Part shown: positions 33,273 through 41,570 of the stretch, in pieces
Layout: the number at the start of each line of letters is the position of its first letter
How positions within the stretch are numbered: the first letter of the stretch is position 1
Source of the DNA: DATBSK01 sp964501785
GTDB lineage: Bacteria; Actinomycetota; Acidimicrobiia; IMCC26256; PALSA-555
Assembly (NCBI GenBank): GCA_964501785.1
Contig: CAZCUD010000003.1
Location: 62,001 to 126,000 of the forward strand
Length of the DNA: 64,000 nucleotides
Reading direction: 5' to 3'
Notes under the pieces: model-generated
Databases searched by the model: none
Told to the model about the DNA's origin: nothing
The model's input: only the letters and a program-made list of their open reading frames with translations
Program-made: the position numbers and the translations under genes

Positions 33273-35231
33273 ATGGCTTATCAGTCGCTGTACCGCAAGT
33301 ACCGGCCGCAGCGGTTCTCGGAGCTGGTCGGCCAGGACCACGTCGTGAACGCGCTCCGGTCGGCGGTGCGCGACGAGCGCGTCGGTCACGCGTATCTCCT
33401 CTCGGGGCCGCGCGGCACGGGCAAGACCACGACGGCCCGCATCCTCGCGAAAGCCCTCAACTGCACCGACCTCGGCGACGACGGCGAGCCGTGCGGCGCG
33501 TGCGACAACTGCGTCTCGATCACCGCGGGCACCTTCCTCGACCTGTTCGAGCTCGACGCCGCGTCCAACCGCGGGATCGAGAACATCCGTGACGTCGTCG
33601 AGGGCGCGACCCGCGGGCTGGCGACGAGCTCGCGCACCAAGGTCTACGTGCTCGACGAGGTGCACATGCTCACCGACGCCGCGTCGAACGCGCTGCTCAA
33701 GACGCTCGAGGAGGCACCGGGGCACGTCGTGTTCGTCCTCGCGACGACCAACCCCGAGAAGGTGCTGCCGACGATCCGGTCGCGCACCCAGCACTTCGAG
33801 TTCACGCTGCTCTCGACCGAGGAGATCGCCGCCCACCTCGCCCGCGTGTGCGAGTGGGAGGGCGTCGACGCGGATCCCGAGGCCCTCGCGGTCATCGCCA
33901 CCGCCGCCGCGGGGTCGGCTCGCGACGCACTGTCGCTCCTCGACCAGGCGCTGGCGCACGGCGCGGCGCGCCTCGACGCCGAGGTGATCGGGGTGCTCTT
34001 CGGCGGCACCGCGTTCTCGGCGCGGCTGCGCATCCTCGACGCGATCGCGGCCGAGGACGCGGCCGGTGCCCTCGTGGGGCTGAGCGAGCTGCTCGAGTCG
34101 GGTCACGAGCCGCGGCGGGTCGCGGAAGACCTCCTGGCCGCGATCCGCGACGCGTTCCTGCTCACCGCTGCCCGCGGCCGCGTCCGGGTGGAAGCCCCCG
34201 CGGACCAGCAGGACCGGCTGCGCGAGCTCGGCGAAGCGGTCGGCAACGCGGCGCTCGTGCGCATGATCGAGACGCTCGGGCAGGCGATCACCGACATGCG
34301 GGGGGTCGACGCCGCCGACCCGCGCCTGGTGCTCGAGGTCGCGCTCGTGCGTCTCTCGCGACGGGAGGCGGGCCCACCGCTCCAGACCGTGCTGGAGCGC
34401 ATCGAGCGGCTCGAGCGTGGTGGCGCGGTCGGTGCCGCGGGCGCCGGTGACTCGACGCCGCCCGCAGCGCGCCCCGGACCCGAACCGGCCCCTCCGGACG
34501 CTGCTCCCACGGAGCGCGCGCCCGGTGGCCGATCGAAGCCGACGCTCGGCGCGTTGCGCCGCGCCCAGGGCGGTGAGTCGGAGTCGTCGCCGGCGCCGCC
34601 CGCGACCGAGCCGGTGGCCCGAGCGGCGCCGGTCGAGGAGGTGTCGACCGCGGCCGCGGTGGCGCCCGAGGCTCCGGCGGAGCCCGAGCCGGAGGCGAAG
34701 GAGCCGAGCGCGCCGAGCGCGCCGAGCGCGTCGGCTGCGGAGATGCCCGACCTCGACGACGTGATCATCGCCTGGGGCGCGATCGTGCCCGATCTCTCGC
34801 CGGCCACCCGCAGCGCGGTCCAGAACGCGCAGCCCGTGCGTTTCGACGGTGACGTCCTCGTGTTCGGCGTCGCACCCGAGCTCCTCGGCGCGGCACGCGA
34901 GCGGTTCAAGCGCGAGGCCGACACCGTGCGTGAGGCGCTCGCCGAGCGCCTCGGCCGGCGGTTCAAGTTCAACCTCGAGCCCGCGGCGCAGTTCTCGCTC
35001 TCGGGTGGCGGATCGGCGGGTGGCGGGACATCGAGCGGGGCGTCGGCGGGCGGACCGTCGGGTGCAGCCGCACCGCAGGTGACCGACGAGCCACCACCGC
35101 CGGATCCCGAGCCCGAGCACTACGGGCCCGACGACCTCGTCGACGCGCCGAGCGACGTCGACGCGGCGCCGGTGAGCCGTCTGCGCGCCGAGCTCGGCGC
35201 TACCGTCGTCGAAGAGCTGCCGCGCGACTAG
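33273..35231 (+). CDS. dnaX: DNA polymerase III subunits gamma and tau
   Basis: 652 residues. Clamp-loader AAA+ ATPase: Walker A GPRGTGKTTTA (Lys51), zinc cysteines 64, 74, 77 and 80, Walker B VLDEVHML (about 128), and sensor motifs in ATTNPEKVLPTIRSRTQHFE. After domain III comes a long Ala/Pro/Glu-rich linker (about residues 375-490), then a C-terminal tau-like domain (LDDVIIAWGAIVPDLSPATR, FKREADTVREALAERLGRRF). It loads the sliding clamp and couples the replisome. No obvious slippery site was found for making a short gamma form. First of three cotranscribed genes with ebfC and recR. Confidence 0.96.
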   Translation: MAYQSLYRKYRPQRFSELVGQDHVVNALRSAVRDERVGHAYLLSGPRGTGKTTTARILAKALNCTDLGDDGEPCGACDNCVSITAGTFLDLFELDAASNRGIENIRDVVEGATRGLATSSRTKVYVLDEVHMLTDAASNALLKTLEEAPGHVVFVLATTNPEKVLPTIRSRTQHFEFTLLSTEEIAAHLARVCEWEGVDADPEALAVIATAAAGSARDALSLLDQALAHGAARLDAEVIGVLFGGTAFSARLRILDAIAAEDAAGALVGLSELLESGHEPRRVAEDLLAAIRDAFLLTAARGRVRVEAPADQQDRLRELGEAVGNAALVRMIETLGQAITDMRGVDAADPRLVLEVALVRLSRREAGPPLQTVLERIERLERGGAVGAAGAGDSTPPAARPGPEPAPPDAAPTERAPGGRSKPTLGALRRAQGGESESSPAPPATEPVARAAPVEEVSTAAAVAPEAPAEPEPEAKEPSAPSAPSASAAEMPDLDDVIIAWGAIVPDLSPATRSAVQNAQPVRFDGDVLVFGVAPELLGAARERFKREADTVREALAERLGRRFKFNLEPAAQFSLSGGGSAGGGTSSGASAGGPSGAAAPQVTDEPPPPDPEPEHYGPDDLVDAPSDVDAAPVSRLRAELGATVVEELPRD

Positions 35232-35250
35232 AGGATCGGATCCCGGAGAG

Positions 35251-35601
35251 ATGGCGAAGCAGAAGCCACCCCGCCAGGGCGGCGGGATGAACCAGATGAT
35301 GCGCCAGATGCAGCAGATGCAGGCCGACATGGCGGCCGCGCAGGAGGCGCTGGCGGAGGCGACGGTCGAAGGCTCGGCGGGGGGCGGCATGGTGACCGCG
35401 GTGGTCACCGGCGCCGGCGACGTGCAGCGGGTCACCATCTCACCCGACGTCGTCGACCCCGAGGACGTCGAGATGCTCGAGGACCTCGTCGTCGCCGCGA
35501 TCAACGACGGGCTGCGCGCCGCGCAGGCCCTCCAGTCCGAGAAGATGGGCGGCGTGACCGGCGGCCTCGACCTCGGCTCGATCGGCAAGATGCTCGGCTA
35601 G
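35251..35601 (+). CDS. ebfC: YbaB/EbfC-family nucleoid-associated protein
   Basis: 116 residues. N-terminal coiled coil MNQMMRQMQQMQADMAAAQE, then the conserved EATVEGSAGGGMVTAVVTGA and VQRVTISPDVVDPEDVEMLE, VVAAINDGLRAAQAL. The family forms DNA-binding dimers that coat the nucleoid. Placed between dnaX (19 bp) and recR (7 bp), the classic bacterial order. A GGAGAG ribosome site precedes the ATG. Confidence 0.95.
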   Translation: MAKQKPPRQGGGMNQMMRQMQQMQADMAAAQEALAEATVEGSAGGGMVTAVVTGAGDVQRVTISPDVVDPEDVEMLEDLVVAAINDGLRAAQALQSEKMGGVTGGLDLGSIGKMLG

Positions 35602-35608
35602 CGCGTCC

Positions 35609-36214
35609 GTGGCGGTCTACGAGTCGGCGGTCCAGACGCTGATCGACGAGCTGGGGAGGCTCCCGGGTGTCGGTCCCAAGTCGGCCCAGCGCATCGCGTA
35701 CTGGCTGCTGCGCGCCGCGCCCGAGGACGCGAACCGTCTCGCCCGCGCGATCACCGACGCGAAGGCCCGCATCACCTGGTGTCGCCGCTGCTACAACTTC
35801 GCCGAAGGCGAGCTGTGCACGTACTGCCGCGACGAGCGCCGCGACCCGGCCTTGCTCTGCGTCGTCGAGGAGCCCCGCGACATCGTCGCGATCGAGCGCA
35901 CCCACGAGTTCCGCGGCCGCTACCACGTGCTCCAGGGCGCGATCTCCCCGATGGAGGGGATCGGGCCCGAGCAGCTGCGCATCAAGGAGCTGCTGCGCCG
36001 GGTCGGCGAGGAGGGCGTGGAGGAGGTCATCCTCGCGACCAACCCCAACACCGAGGGCGAGGCGACCGCGCTGTACCTGACGCGACAGCTCAAGCCGCTC
36101 GGTCTGCGGGTCACGCGCCCGGCGAGCGGCCTGCCCGTCGGAGGTGACCTCGAGTACGCCGACGAGGTGACGCTCGGACGCGCGCTCGAGGGTCGTCGCG
36201 ACGTCGACGCCTGA
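35609..36214 (+). CDS. recR: recombination mediator RecR
   Basis: 201 residues from GTG 35609, the normal RecR length. Helix-hairpin-helix LPGVGPKSAQRIAYWLL, four-cysteine zinc finger CRRCYNFAEGELCTYC, Toprim domain CVVEEPRDIVAIERTHEFRG, and the C-terminal ATNPNTEGEATALYL and RVTRPASGLPVGGDLEYADE. It acts in RecFOR gap repair. Last gene in dnaX-ebfC-recR. Confidence 0.97.
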   Translation: MAVYESAVQTLIDELGRLPGVGPKSAQRIAYWLLRAAPEDANRLARAITDAKARITWCRRCYNFAEGELCTYCRDERRDPALLCVVEEPRDIVAIERTHEFRGRYHVLQGAISPMEGIGPEQLRIKELLRRVGEEGVEEVILATNPNTEGEATALYLTRQLKPLGLRVTRPASGLPVGGDLEYADEVTLGRALEGRRDVDA

Positions 36215-36243
36215 ACCAGGGCCGGGCGCGCCACGGGCGGTCG

Positions 36244-36272
36244 TTGACAGCGCGCGGTGCGCACGGTAGGAA
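36244..36272 (+). promoter_or_regulatory. candidate housekeeping promoter for the DUF4234 gene
   Basis: A consensus -35 TTGACA (36244-36249) is separated by 17 bp from TAGGAA (36267-36272). It lies 36 bp before the ATG at 36309, which has AAAGGGA as its ribosome site. The spacer contains GCGCGCGGTGCGC. Confidence 0.6.
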
Positions 36273-36308
36273 TCCGCGCCTCCTTGGATCCTGCGAAAGG
36301 GAACCCAG

Positions 36309-36728
36309 ATGAGTCAGACGCCTCCCCCGCCTCCTCCCGCAGCCGCGGGCGGGACGGGTGCGATCGGCAACATGCGCAAGCCGCTGACCGTCGTGCTGCT
36401 CACGATCGTGACGCTCGGCATCTACGGCCTGTGGTGGTACTACCGCAACTTCGAGGACATGAAGCAGCACAGCGGTGAAGGGGTCGGCGGCGGCATCGGC
36501 TTGCTGCTCGCGATCTTCTGCGGGATCGTCGCGATCTTCCTGCTCCCCGCAGAGGTCGGGAACCTCTACGCCCGTGAGGGCAAGGAGAAGCCTTGCTCCG
36601 CGGTCACCGGGTTCTGGAACCTGATCCCGATCGCGGGCGGGATCATCTTCATCTACAAGGTGCAGAACCGCCTCAACGGCTTCTGGGAGCCGAAGGGCGG
36701 CACCTGGGCCGGCAACCCGCCGTCCTAG
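36309..36728 (+). CDS. DUF4234 small membrane protein
   Basis: 139 residues. A Pro-rich cytoplasmic start (MSQTPPPPPPAAAGG), then the DUF4234 pattern RKPLTVVLLTIVTLGIYGLW with WYYRNFEDMKQHSGEGVGGG and two further hydrophobic segments (LLLAIFCGIVAIFLLPAEVG, AVTGFWNLIPIAGGIIFIYK), ending NRLNGFWEPKGG. Function unknown. One of several Pro-rich small membrane proteins between 36 and 38.4 kb. Confidence 0.85.
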   Translation: MSQTPPPPPPAAAGGTGAIGNMRKPLTVVLLTIVTLGIYGLWWYYRNFEDMKQHSGEGVGGGIGLLLAIFCGIVAIFLLPAEVGNLYAREGKEKPCSAVTGFWNLIPIAGGIIFIYKVQNRLNGFWEPKGGTWAGNPPS

Positions 36729-36751
36729 GCGCGACCGCACGCGAACGTCGA

Positions 36752-36777
36752 CGAGGGGTGGCTCCGGCCACCCCTCG
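36752..36777. terminator. strong hairpin between convergent genes
   Basis: Perfect 11-bp arms CGAGGGGTGGC (36752-36762) and GCCACCCCTCG (36767-36777) around the tetraloop TCCG. It lies between the convergent DUF4234 and DUF4328 genes, so it can serve both strands. There is no clear T-run, common in high-GC actinobacteria. Confidence 0.75.
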
Positions 36778-36797
36778 CTCGCGTCAGCAGACCTCGC

Positions 36798-37550
36798 TCA
36801 GTAGATCTTGTCGCGCACCTCGACCTGGCGGGTCGCGATCTCGCGGAGCACCCGCATCAGCAGGATCGCGGCGGCGAAGCTCACGACGAGCGTGGCGATC
36901 GCCGCCTGATCGCTGGTGCGCAGGTCGCGGATCTCGTCGCGGGTCTCCGCCTCCTGCCCGATCGGCAGGCTGAAGCGCGAGATCAGGAACGTCGCCCACC
37001 ACCACCCGACGAGCGCGCTGCCCTTCGCCTGGCGCCATCCGGGATCTCCGCGCGGCACGCTCGCGTCGGAGCCGCGCCACAGGTCCTGGAAGATGAGCAC
37101 CGGGATCACGAGGTTCGCGAACGGGATCAGCCATCCCGCGATGCCCCACCCGGACGTGAAGCGTGCGTTGTCGCGCCCGAGGTACTCGTTGTTCTTCATC
37201 GCCCGGAACGTCCAGATGATGATGAGCACGAAGATCGCGAGCGACACGAGGCCGAGGAAGATCGCCGAGGCGCCGACGAACGCGTCGGCGTCGTCGGCTC
37301 GGTCGCCGATGGTGCGGTCGAAGTCGGCGCTCAGGATGTCGTCGATCACGACGAGGCGGTTCGCGAACGCCACGATCGACAGCACACCGAACGCGATCGC
37401 GCCCCAGAGGAGCACGATGATCGCGGTCGTCAGGCCCTCGAGCGAGCGCCACTGCAAGGCTTGCCAGCCCGGTGGCGGCGGCGCAGCCTGCGCGGGCGGC
37501 GGAGGTGGAGGGTCCCCCGACGGTGGTGGGGGCGGCGGTGGCGCGCTCAC
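36798..37550 (-). CDS. DUF4328 membrane protein
   Basis: 250 residues from GTG 37550. A Pro-rich N-terminus (about 27 residues), then four to five hydrophobic segments with the DUF4328 core TFRAMKNNEYLGRDNARF, GWGIAGWLIPFANLVIPVLI, FQDLWRGSDASVPRGDPGW, SALVGWWWATFLISRF. It is paralogous to the protein at 11734-12465. It starts one base after the stop of the DUF2752 gene, so the two form a tight operon. Function unknown. Confidence 0.85.
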   Translation of the reverse strand: MSAPPPPPPPSGDPPPPPPAQAAPPPPGWQALQWRSLEGLTTAIIVLLWGAIAFGVLSIVAFANRLVVIDDILSADFDRTIGDRADDADAFVGASAIFLGLVSLAIFVLIIIWTFRAMKNNEYLGRDNARFTSGWGIAGWLIPFANLVIPVLIFQDLWRGSDASVPRGDPGWRQAKGSALVGWWWATFLISRFSLPIGQEAETRDEIRDLRTSDQAAIATLVVSFAAAILLMRVLREIATRQVEVRDKIY

Positions 37551-37551
37551 G

Positions 37552-38010
37552 TCAGAGCGGCCGGCCGGTCGCGTACTTGAAGAGCTGCCACGTCCACATG
37601 AGCGCGAGCACCGCGACGATCGCCCACACCGGGATCACCACGCGCTTGGTCTTCCACTGCACCAGAAGCAGGATGGCGAGCGCCACGATCAGGAAGGACG
37701 CCGGGTTCATCACCGCGGCCCATGCGAAGTCGCCGTGGACGAGCGCGGTGACGCCGCGGGTCATCCCGCACATCGGGCAGGGGATGCCGGTGAACGTGCG
37801 CAGCGGGCACGGGGGGACGAGCTCGACCGGGATGAGCGGGCGCACCGCGGCGACGCCGAGCATCGCGGCGCCGAGGAAGCGCAGCTCGCGGGTCTCGATG
37901 CTCGTCGCGCCACCGAAGCGTCCGGGCGACGCTGCCGACCCGGCGGGGCCGGCCGGAGCGGCGAGGGGCTCGTCGACGGGGTGGCCCGTCGAGGCGTCGG
38001 TCACGGACAC
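37552..38010 (-). CDS. DUF2752 membrane protein
   Basis: 152 residues from GTG 38010; GTG 38004 is also possible. The family motif is plain: CPLRTFTGIPCPMCGMTRGV between two hydrophobic regions, with CPxCGxTR diagnostic of DUF2752. A polar N-terminus of about 50 residues precedes the first helix (LGAAMLGVAAVRPLI), and two more helices follow. Function unknown; the cysteines could bind metal. Upstream partner of the DUF4328 gene. Confidence 0.85.
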   Translation of the reverse strand: MSVTDASTGHPVDEPLAAPAGPAGSAASPGRFGGATSIETRELRFLGAAMLGVAAVRPLIPVELVPPCPLRTFTGIPCPMCGMTRGVTALVHGDFAWAAVMNPASFLIVALAILLLVQWKTKRVVIPVWAIVAVLALMWTWQLFKYATGRPL

Positions 38011-38087
38011 GACGCGAGAGCGTAGCGACGGCCGCGCCCGGCGTGGTACGACACACGCGGGATCGAGCAGGACCGGAGCGAGGGGCG

Positions 38088-38420
38088 ATGTCGACGAACG
38101 GTGGATCGGGCGGCCCGGGCGCACCTCCTCCTCCGCCCCCGCCTCCCCCGGGCGGCTACCAGCCGATGCCGGGCCAGAACAACGGGATGGCGATCGCCGC
38201 GCTGTGCTGCGGCATCGGCGGCTTCTTGTGCATCATCCCGGCGATCCTTGGCATCGTCTTCGGAGTGATCGCCAAGAACCAGATCCGCGACTCGGGCGGG
38301 ATGCAGCGCGGCGACGGCATGGCGACGGCCGGCATCGTCCTCGGCATCGTCTGGATCGCCCTCTCGGTCCTCCTCCTCGCCACCGGCAGCGTCGACTTCG
38401 ACTTCAGCACGAACAGCTGA
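38088..38420 (+). CDS. DUF4190 small membrane protein
   Basis: 110 residues from ATG 38088 with GGAGCGAGGGG upstream. Gly/Pro-rich start (APPPPPPPPPGGYQPM), then two hydrophobic segments with the DUF4190 pattern NNGMAIAALCCGIGGFL, PAILGIVFGVIAKNQIR, GDGMATAGIVLGIVWIAL. Function unknown. It ends DFDFSTNS and the sequence coding this end is repeated imperfectly just downstream. Confidence 0.82.
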   Translation: MSTNGGSGGPGAPPPPPPPPPGGYQPMPGQNNGMAIAALCCGIGGFLCIIPAILGIVFGVIAKNQIRDSGGMQRGDGMATAGIVLGIVWIALSVLLLATGSVDFDFSTNS

Positions 38421-38449
38421 CCGTCGAGTTCAGCTCCAACAGCTGACCG
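38398..38449. repeat. 26-bp imperfect tandem duplication across a stop codon
   Basis: The 26 bases at 38398-38423 are followed by a copy at 38424-38449 with three mismatches; both contain AACAGCTGACCG, so the last codons and TGA of the DUF4190 gene are doubled. Its divergence suggests it is older than the 68-bp duplication. Confidence 0.8.
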
Positions 38450-38495
38450 TCGCCGCCCCCCGCGCGCGCCACCAGATCGGCTGCCGCCCCGATCG

Positions 38496-38542
38496 TTCTG
38501 GCGTCAGCAGACCGCGCTGAGAGCGGTGTACTGACGCCAAAA
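38496..38542. terminator. long hairpin between convergent genes
   Basis: The arms TTCTGGCGTCAG (38496) and CTGACGCCAAAA (ending 38542) pair with one G-T/C-A type mismatch, followed by ACCGC/GCGGT inner pairs. It lies between the convergent DUF4190 and DUF2207 genes. The text GCGTCAGCAGACC also occurs at 36781, near another convergent junction. Confidence 0.6.
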
Positions 38543-38594
38543 CGGTGGGGGTGGCACACGCGTCGGTTGTGCGCGCCGGCGTGCTGGGACGTCC

Positions 38595-40145
38595 CTACGG
38601 GGTGAGGGGCTTGGAGGCAGCGGTGGCTTCGCCGAGGACCGCGCCGTAGACCAGGTACGGGCCCCAGACGACGTGACCGGCCGGGCCGACCGCCTTCTTG
38701 ATCTCGCCGTGGTCGTCGATGTAGCGAGCGAACGACCGCCACAGCGCGCGCTCGCGCCAGCCGCGGTTCGTGAGCGTGTAGCCGCTGACGAACGAGATGA
38801 AGTAGCCGACGATCTGCACGCCGAAGATGATGACGAAGTAGATGACGGGCTGGGTGAAGAAGAACAGCGAGATGCCGATGCCGGTCGTGATGAGCGCCCC
38901 TGACAAGGGCGCGAGCGGCAGCCACTTCGTCGCCAGCCCCATGCTCCGCGCCCGCTTGACCGCGTCGCGCCGGTAGGTGCGCCACCACCGGGTCGGCTTC
39001 TGCCACACCGCGGGCCCGTCGATCACGCCCTCGGGCGTCGCCTCCTCGCGCAGCGCGCTGAGCACCACCTGCTCGTTCTCGTTCGTGCCGGTCGTGGCGA
39101 GCGGGACCTTGACCACCACCTTGTCGCCGTACTCCTGGACGTCGAGCTGCTTGCGGCGGGCGAGGTCGAGGATCGTCCCCGCGACCGCGCGACGCGACGG
39201 CGAACCCTCACCGTCGAGGACCGCGACGATCGCCGGGTCGGACGCGGTCGGCGGCTCGGACAGGTGCTTCGGCACGTCGCCGACGACCTTGCGGCGCTCG
39301 CGGAGCCGCCGCAGCAGGCCGATCAGCACGATCGCCCAGAAGATCGCCGGGAGCCCGAAGGCGACGGCGGTGATGATCCACCGGGAGAGGTCCTCCTGGG
39401 TGTCGACGTCGTCGAGCGTCGACTCCGTGGCCACGTCGGCCGCGTCCCGGGCCGCCTGCTCGGTCTGGAAGGAGGCCTGCCAGGGGATCGGCGTCTGGGC
39501 GACCCCCGGCACACCGTCCGGTGGGAACGCCACGTCGAGGTCGTGCATCGGCATCCAGATCGGCGCCTCGACCGAGAAGTCGACGGTGGAGCCCTCGACC
39601 GTCGTGCTGCGGTCGATCCCACCGTGCAGGTGCGGCTCGATCGCGCCGGCCGAGCCCTCGGGCAGCACCAACGTGCCGGTGACGTCGACGTTGGGGTCCT
39701 GGCGCGACGCGTCCTCCGGCGACGACAGGTAGTCGATGCGAGCGATCGCGATGTCGGTGTAGCGCTGGACCGCGCCGAGCAGCTCGTAGCCGACCGTCGC
39801 GCGCTTCGACCGGATGCGCAGCTCGGGCTCGAACGTCCCTTCGGTGGGGGTGACGGGCTCGCCGTCGACGGTGACGTTGCGGACGCCGCCGATGCTCGTC
39901 TGCGCCTCGGGCGGCAACGTCGGGTCGACGAGGTCGCCCGGCAGCGAGACGGTGCCGCCGTCGTCGGAGTCGAACGTGTAGCGCTGCGACATCTCGACGA
40001 CGCCGTCGGGGCGCACCGTCGCGTCGGTGCGAACCGCGTCGATCTTCGACTGGCGCCCGTCGAGGTCGAAGCTCACCTCGGGCCGACACCCCGCGAGCAC
40101 GATCGCGCCCAGCACCCCGACCGCGATCAGTCCCCGCTTCCCCAC
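38595..40145 (-). CDS. DUF2207 membrane lipoprotein
   Basis: 516 residues from GTG 40145. A lipobox-like end to the signal peptide (VLGAIVLAGC, Cys20) is followed by a beta-rich extracytoplasmic domain (IDAVRTDATVRPDGVVEMSQ, RYTFDSDDGGTVSLPGDLVD), the DUF2207 region. A membrane helix (WIITAVAFGLPAIFWAIVLI), a cytoplasmic section (RRAVAGTILDLARRKQLDVQ), two more helices and YTLTNRGWRERALWRSFARY follow. This resembles the DUF2207 family with its typical fold. Function unknown. Confidence 0.85.
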   Translation of the reverse strand: MGKRGLIAVGVLGAIVLAGCRPEVSFDLDGRQSKIDAVRTDATVRPDGVVEMSQRYTFDSDDGGTVSLPGDLVDPTLPPEAQTSIGGVRNVTVDGEPVTPTEGTFEPELRIRSKRATVGYELLGAVQRYTDIAIARIDYLSSPEDASRQDPNVDVTGTLVLPEGSAGAIEPHLHGGIDRSTTVEGSTVDFSVEAPIWMPMHDLDVAFPPDGVPGVAQTPIPWQASFQTEQAARDAADVATESTLDDVDTQEDLSRWIITAVAFGLPAIFWAIVLIGLLRRLRERRKVVGDVPKHLSEPPTASDPAIVAVLDGEGSPSRRAVAGTILDLARRKQLDVQEYGDKVVVKVPLATTGTNENEQVVLSALREEATPEGVIDGPAVWQKPTRWWRTYRRDAVKRARSMGLATKWLPLAPLSGALITTGIGISLFFFTQPVIYFVIIFGVQIVGYFISFVSGYTLTNRGWRERALWRSFARYIDDHGEIKKAVGPAGHVVWGPYLVYGAVLGEATAASKPLTP

Positions 40146-40206
40146 GGGAAGATGATGCCGCGCCCCGCCGCGTGCTTACAGGAGCACCGACGCCTCGAAG
40201 GAGGAT

Positions 40207-41388
40207 CTACAGCGAGCGGACGATCGCGGCGTCGCCCTGGCCGCCGCCGCCGCAGAGGGCGGCCGCACCGATGCCGCCGCCGCGACGGCGCAGCTCGTTG
40301 ATCAGCGTCAGCACCACGCGGGTGCCCGACATCCCGACCGGGTGGCCGAGCGCGATCGCCCCGCCGTTGACGTTGACGACGTCGTCGCTGATCCCGAGAT
40401 CGCGCATCGACGCCACGCCGACGGCGGCGAACGCCTCGTTGATCTCGAAGAGGTCGACGTCCTTGGCCGTCTTGTCGAGCGGCTCGAGCGCCCGCTTGAT
40501 CGCCCGGGACGGCTGGTGCAGCAGCGACGGGTCGGGGCCGGCGACCATGCCGTAGCCGAGCAGCTCGGCGATCGGCGTCAGGCCGAGCTCGTCGGCCTTC
40601 TCCCGGCTGGTCATCACGACGGCGGCCGCGCCGTCGGAGATCTGCGAGGCGTTCCCGGCGGTGATCGTGCCCTCCTTGCCGAACGCGGGCTTCAGGGCCG
40701 CGAGCGACTCGGTGGTCGTGCCGGGGCGCACGCCCTCGTCCTCGTCGACGAGGACGGGCTCGCCCTTGCGCTGGGGGATCTCGACCGGCGCGATCTCGTC
40801 CGCGAAGCGCCCCTCCTTGATCGCGGCGGCGGCGCGCTCGTGGCTCTTGGCCGCGAGCTCGTCCTGCGCGTCGCGCGCGATCTCCTTCTCGTTCGCATAG
40901 CGCTGGGTGCCGGTGCCCATGTGCTCGGCGTCGAACGCGCACCACAACCCGTCGTGGATGAGCGAGTCGACGAGCTCGCCGTTGCCCATGCGGTAGCCGC
41001 CGCGCGCGCTCGGCAGCACGTACGGCGCCGCCGTCATCGACTCCATGCCGCCGGCGACGACGACCTCCGCGTCGCCCGACTGGATCATCTGGTCGGCGAG
41101 GTAGATCGCGTTGATGCCCGACAGGCACACCTTGTTGACGGTCATCGCGGGCACGGTCATCGGGATGCCGGCCTTCTCGGCGGCCTGGCGCGACGTGATC
41201 TGCCCCTGGCCGGCCTGGAGCACCTGGCCCATCAGCACGTAGTCGATCTGCTCGGGGCCGACGCCGCCGCGCTCGAGCGCGGCCTTGATCGCGACGCCAC
41301 CGAGGTCCATGGCAGACAACGACGCGAACGCACCGGACAGCTTGCCGATCGGGGTGCGGGCCGAAGAGACGATGACCGAACCGGGCAT
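40207..41388 (-). CDS. acetyl-CoA acetyltransferase (thiolase)
   Basis: 393 residues from ATG 41388, the exact length of biosynthetic thiolases. Active-site residues are all present: Cys88 in NKVCLSGINA, His349 in GGAIALGHPVGMSG and Cys379 in ALCGGGGQGDA. It condenses two acetyl-CoA to acetoacetyl-CoA or runs in reverse. It is divergent from ccr across about 180 bp. Together they fit the start of the ethylmalonyl-CoA route, although reductase and dehydratase steps are absent from the window. Confidence 0.94.
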   Translation of the reverse strand: MPGSVIVSSARTPIGKLSGAFASLSAMDLGGVAIKAALERGGVGPEQIDYVLMGQVLQAGQGQITSRQAAEKAGIPMTVPAMTVNKVCLSGINAIYLADQMIQSGDAEVVVAGGMESMTAAPYVLPSARGGYRMGNGELVDSLIHDGLWCAFDAEHMGTGTQRYANEKEIARDAQDELAAKSHERAAAAIKEGRFADEIAPVEIPQRKGEPVLVDEDEGVRPGTTTESLAALKPAFGKEGTITAGNASQISDGAAAVVMTSREKADELGLTPIAELLGYGMVAGPDPSLLHQPSRAIKRALEPLDKTAKDVDLFEINEAFAAVGVASMRDLGISDDVVNVNGGAIALGHPVGMSGTRVVLTLINELRRRGGGIGAAALCGGGGQGDAAIVRSL

Positions 41389-41570
41389 GTGGGTGGACCT
41401 CCCTCGCACGCGGTGCTGCCCATGCGTGCGACGTGCGAAACGATCGAGTGACCGGATGGTAGCCAAGCGATGGCGGGCAGGCAGCAGCCGCCTCGCCGAG
41501 GGGGTCGATCCCGCCCGGTCGGGACCCATGGCGTGGGAGCCGCGGGTGGGAGCGCACTACCGTCCGCCCC

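Noticed and set aside
33159..35588. 809-codon open frame on the strand opposite dnaX
   Set aside because: High-GC shadow; no protein pattern, and it lies wholly over dnaX, ebfC and the gap.
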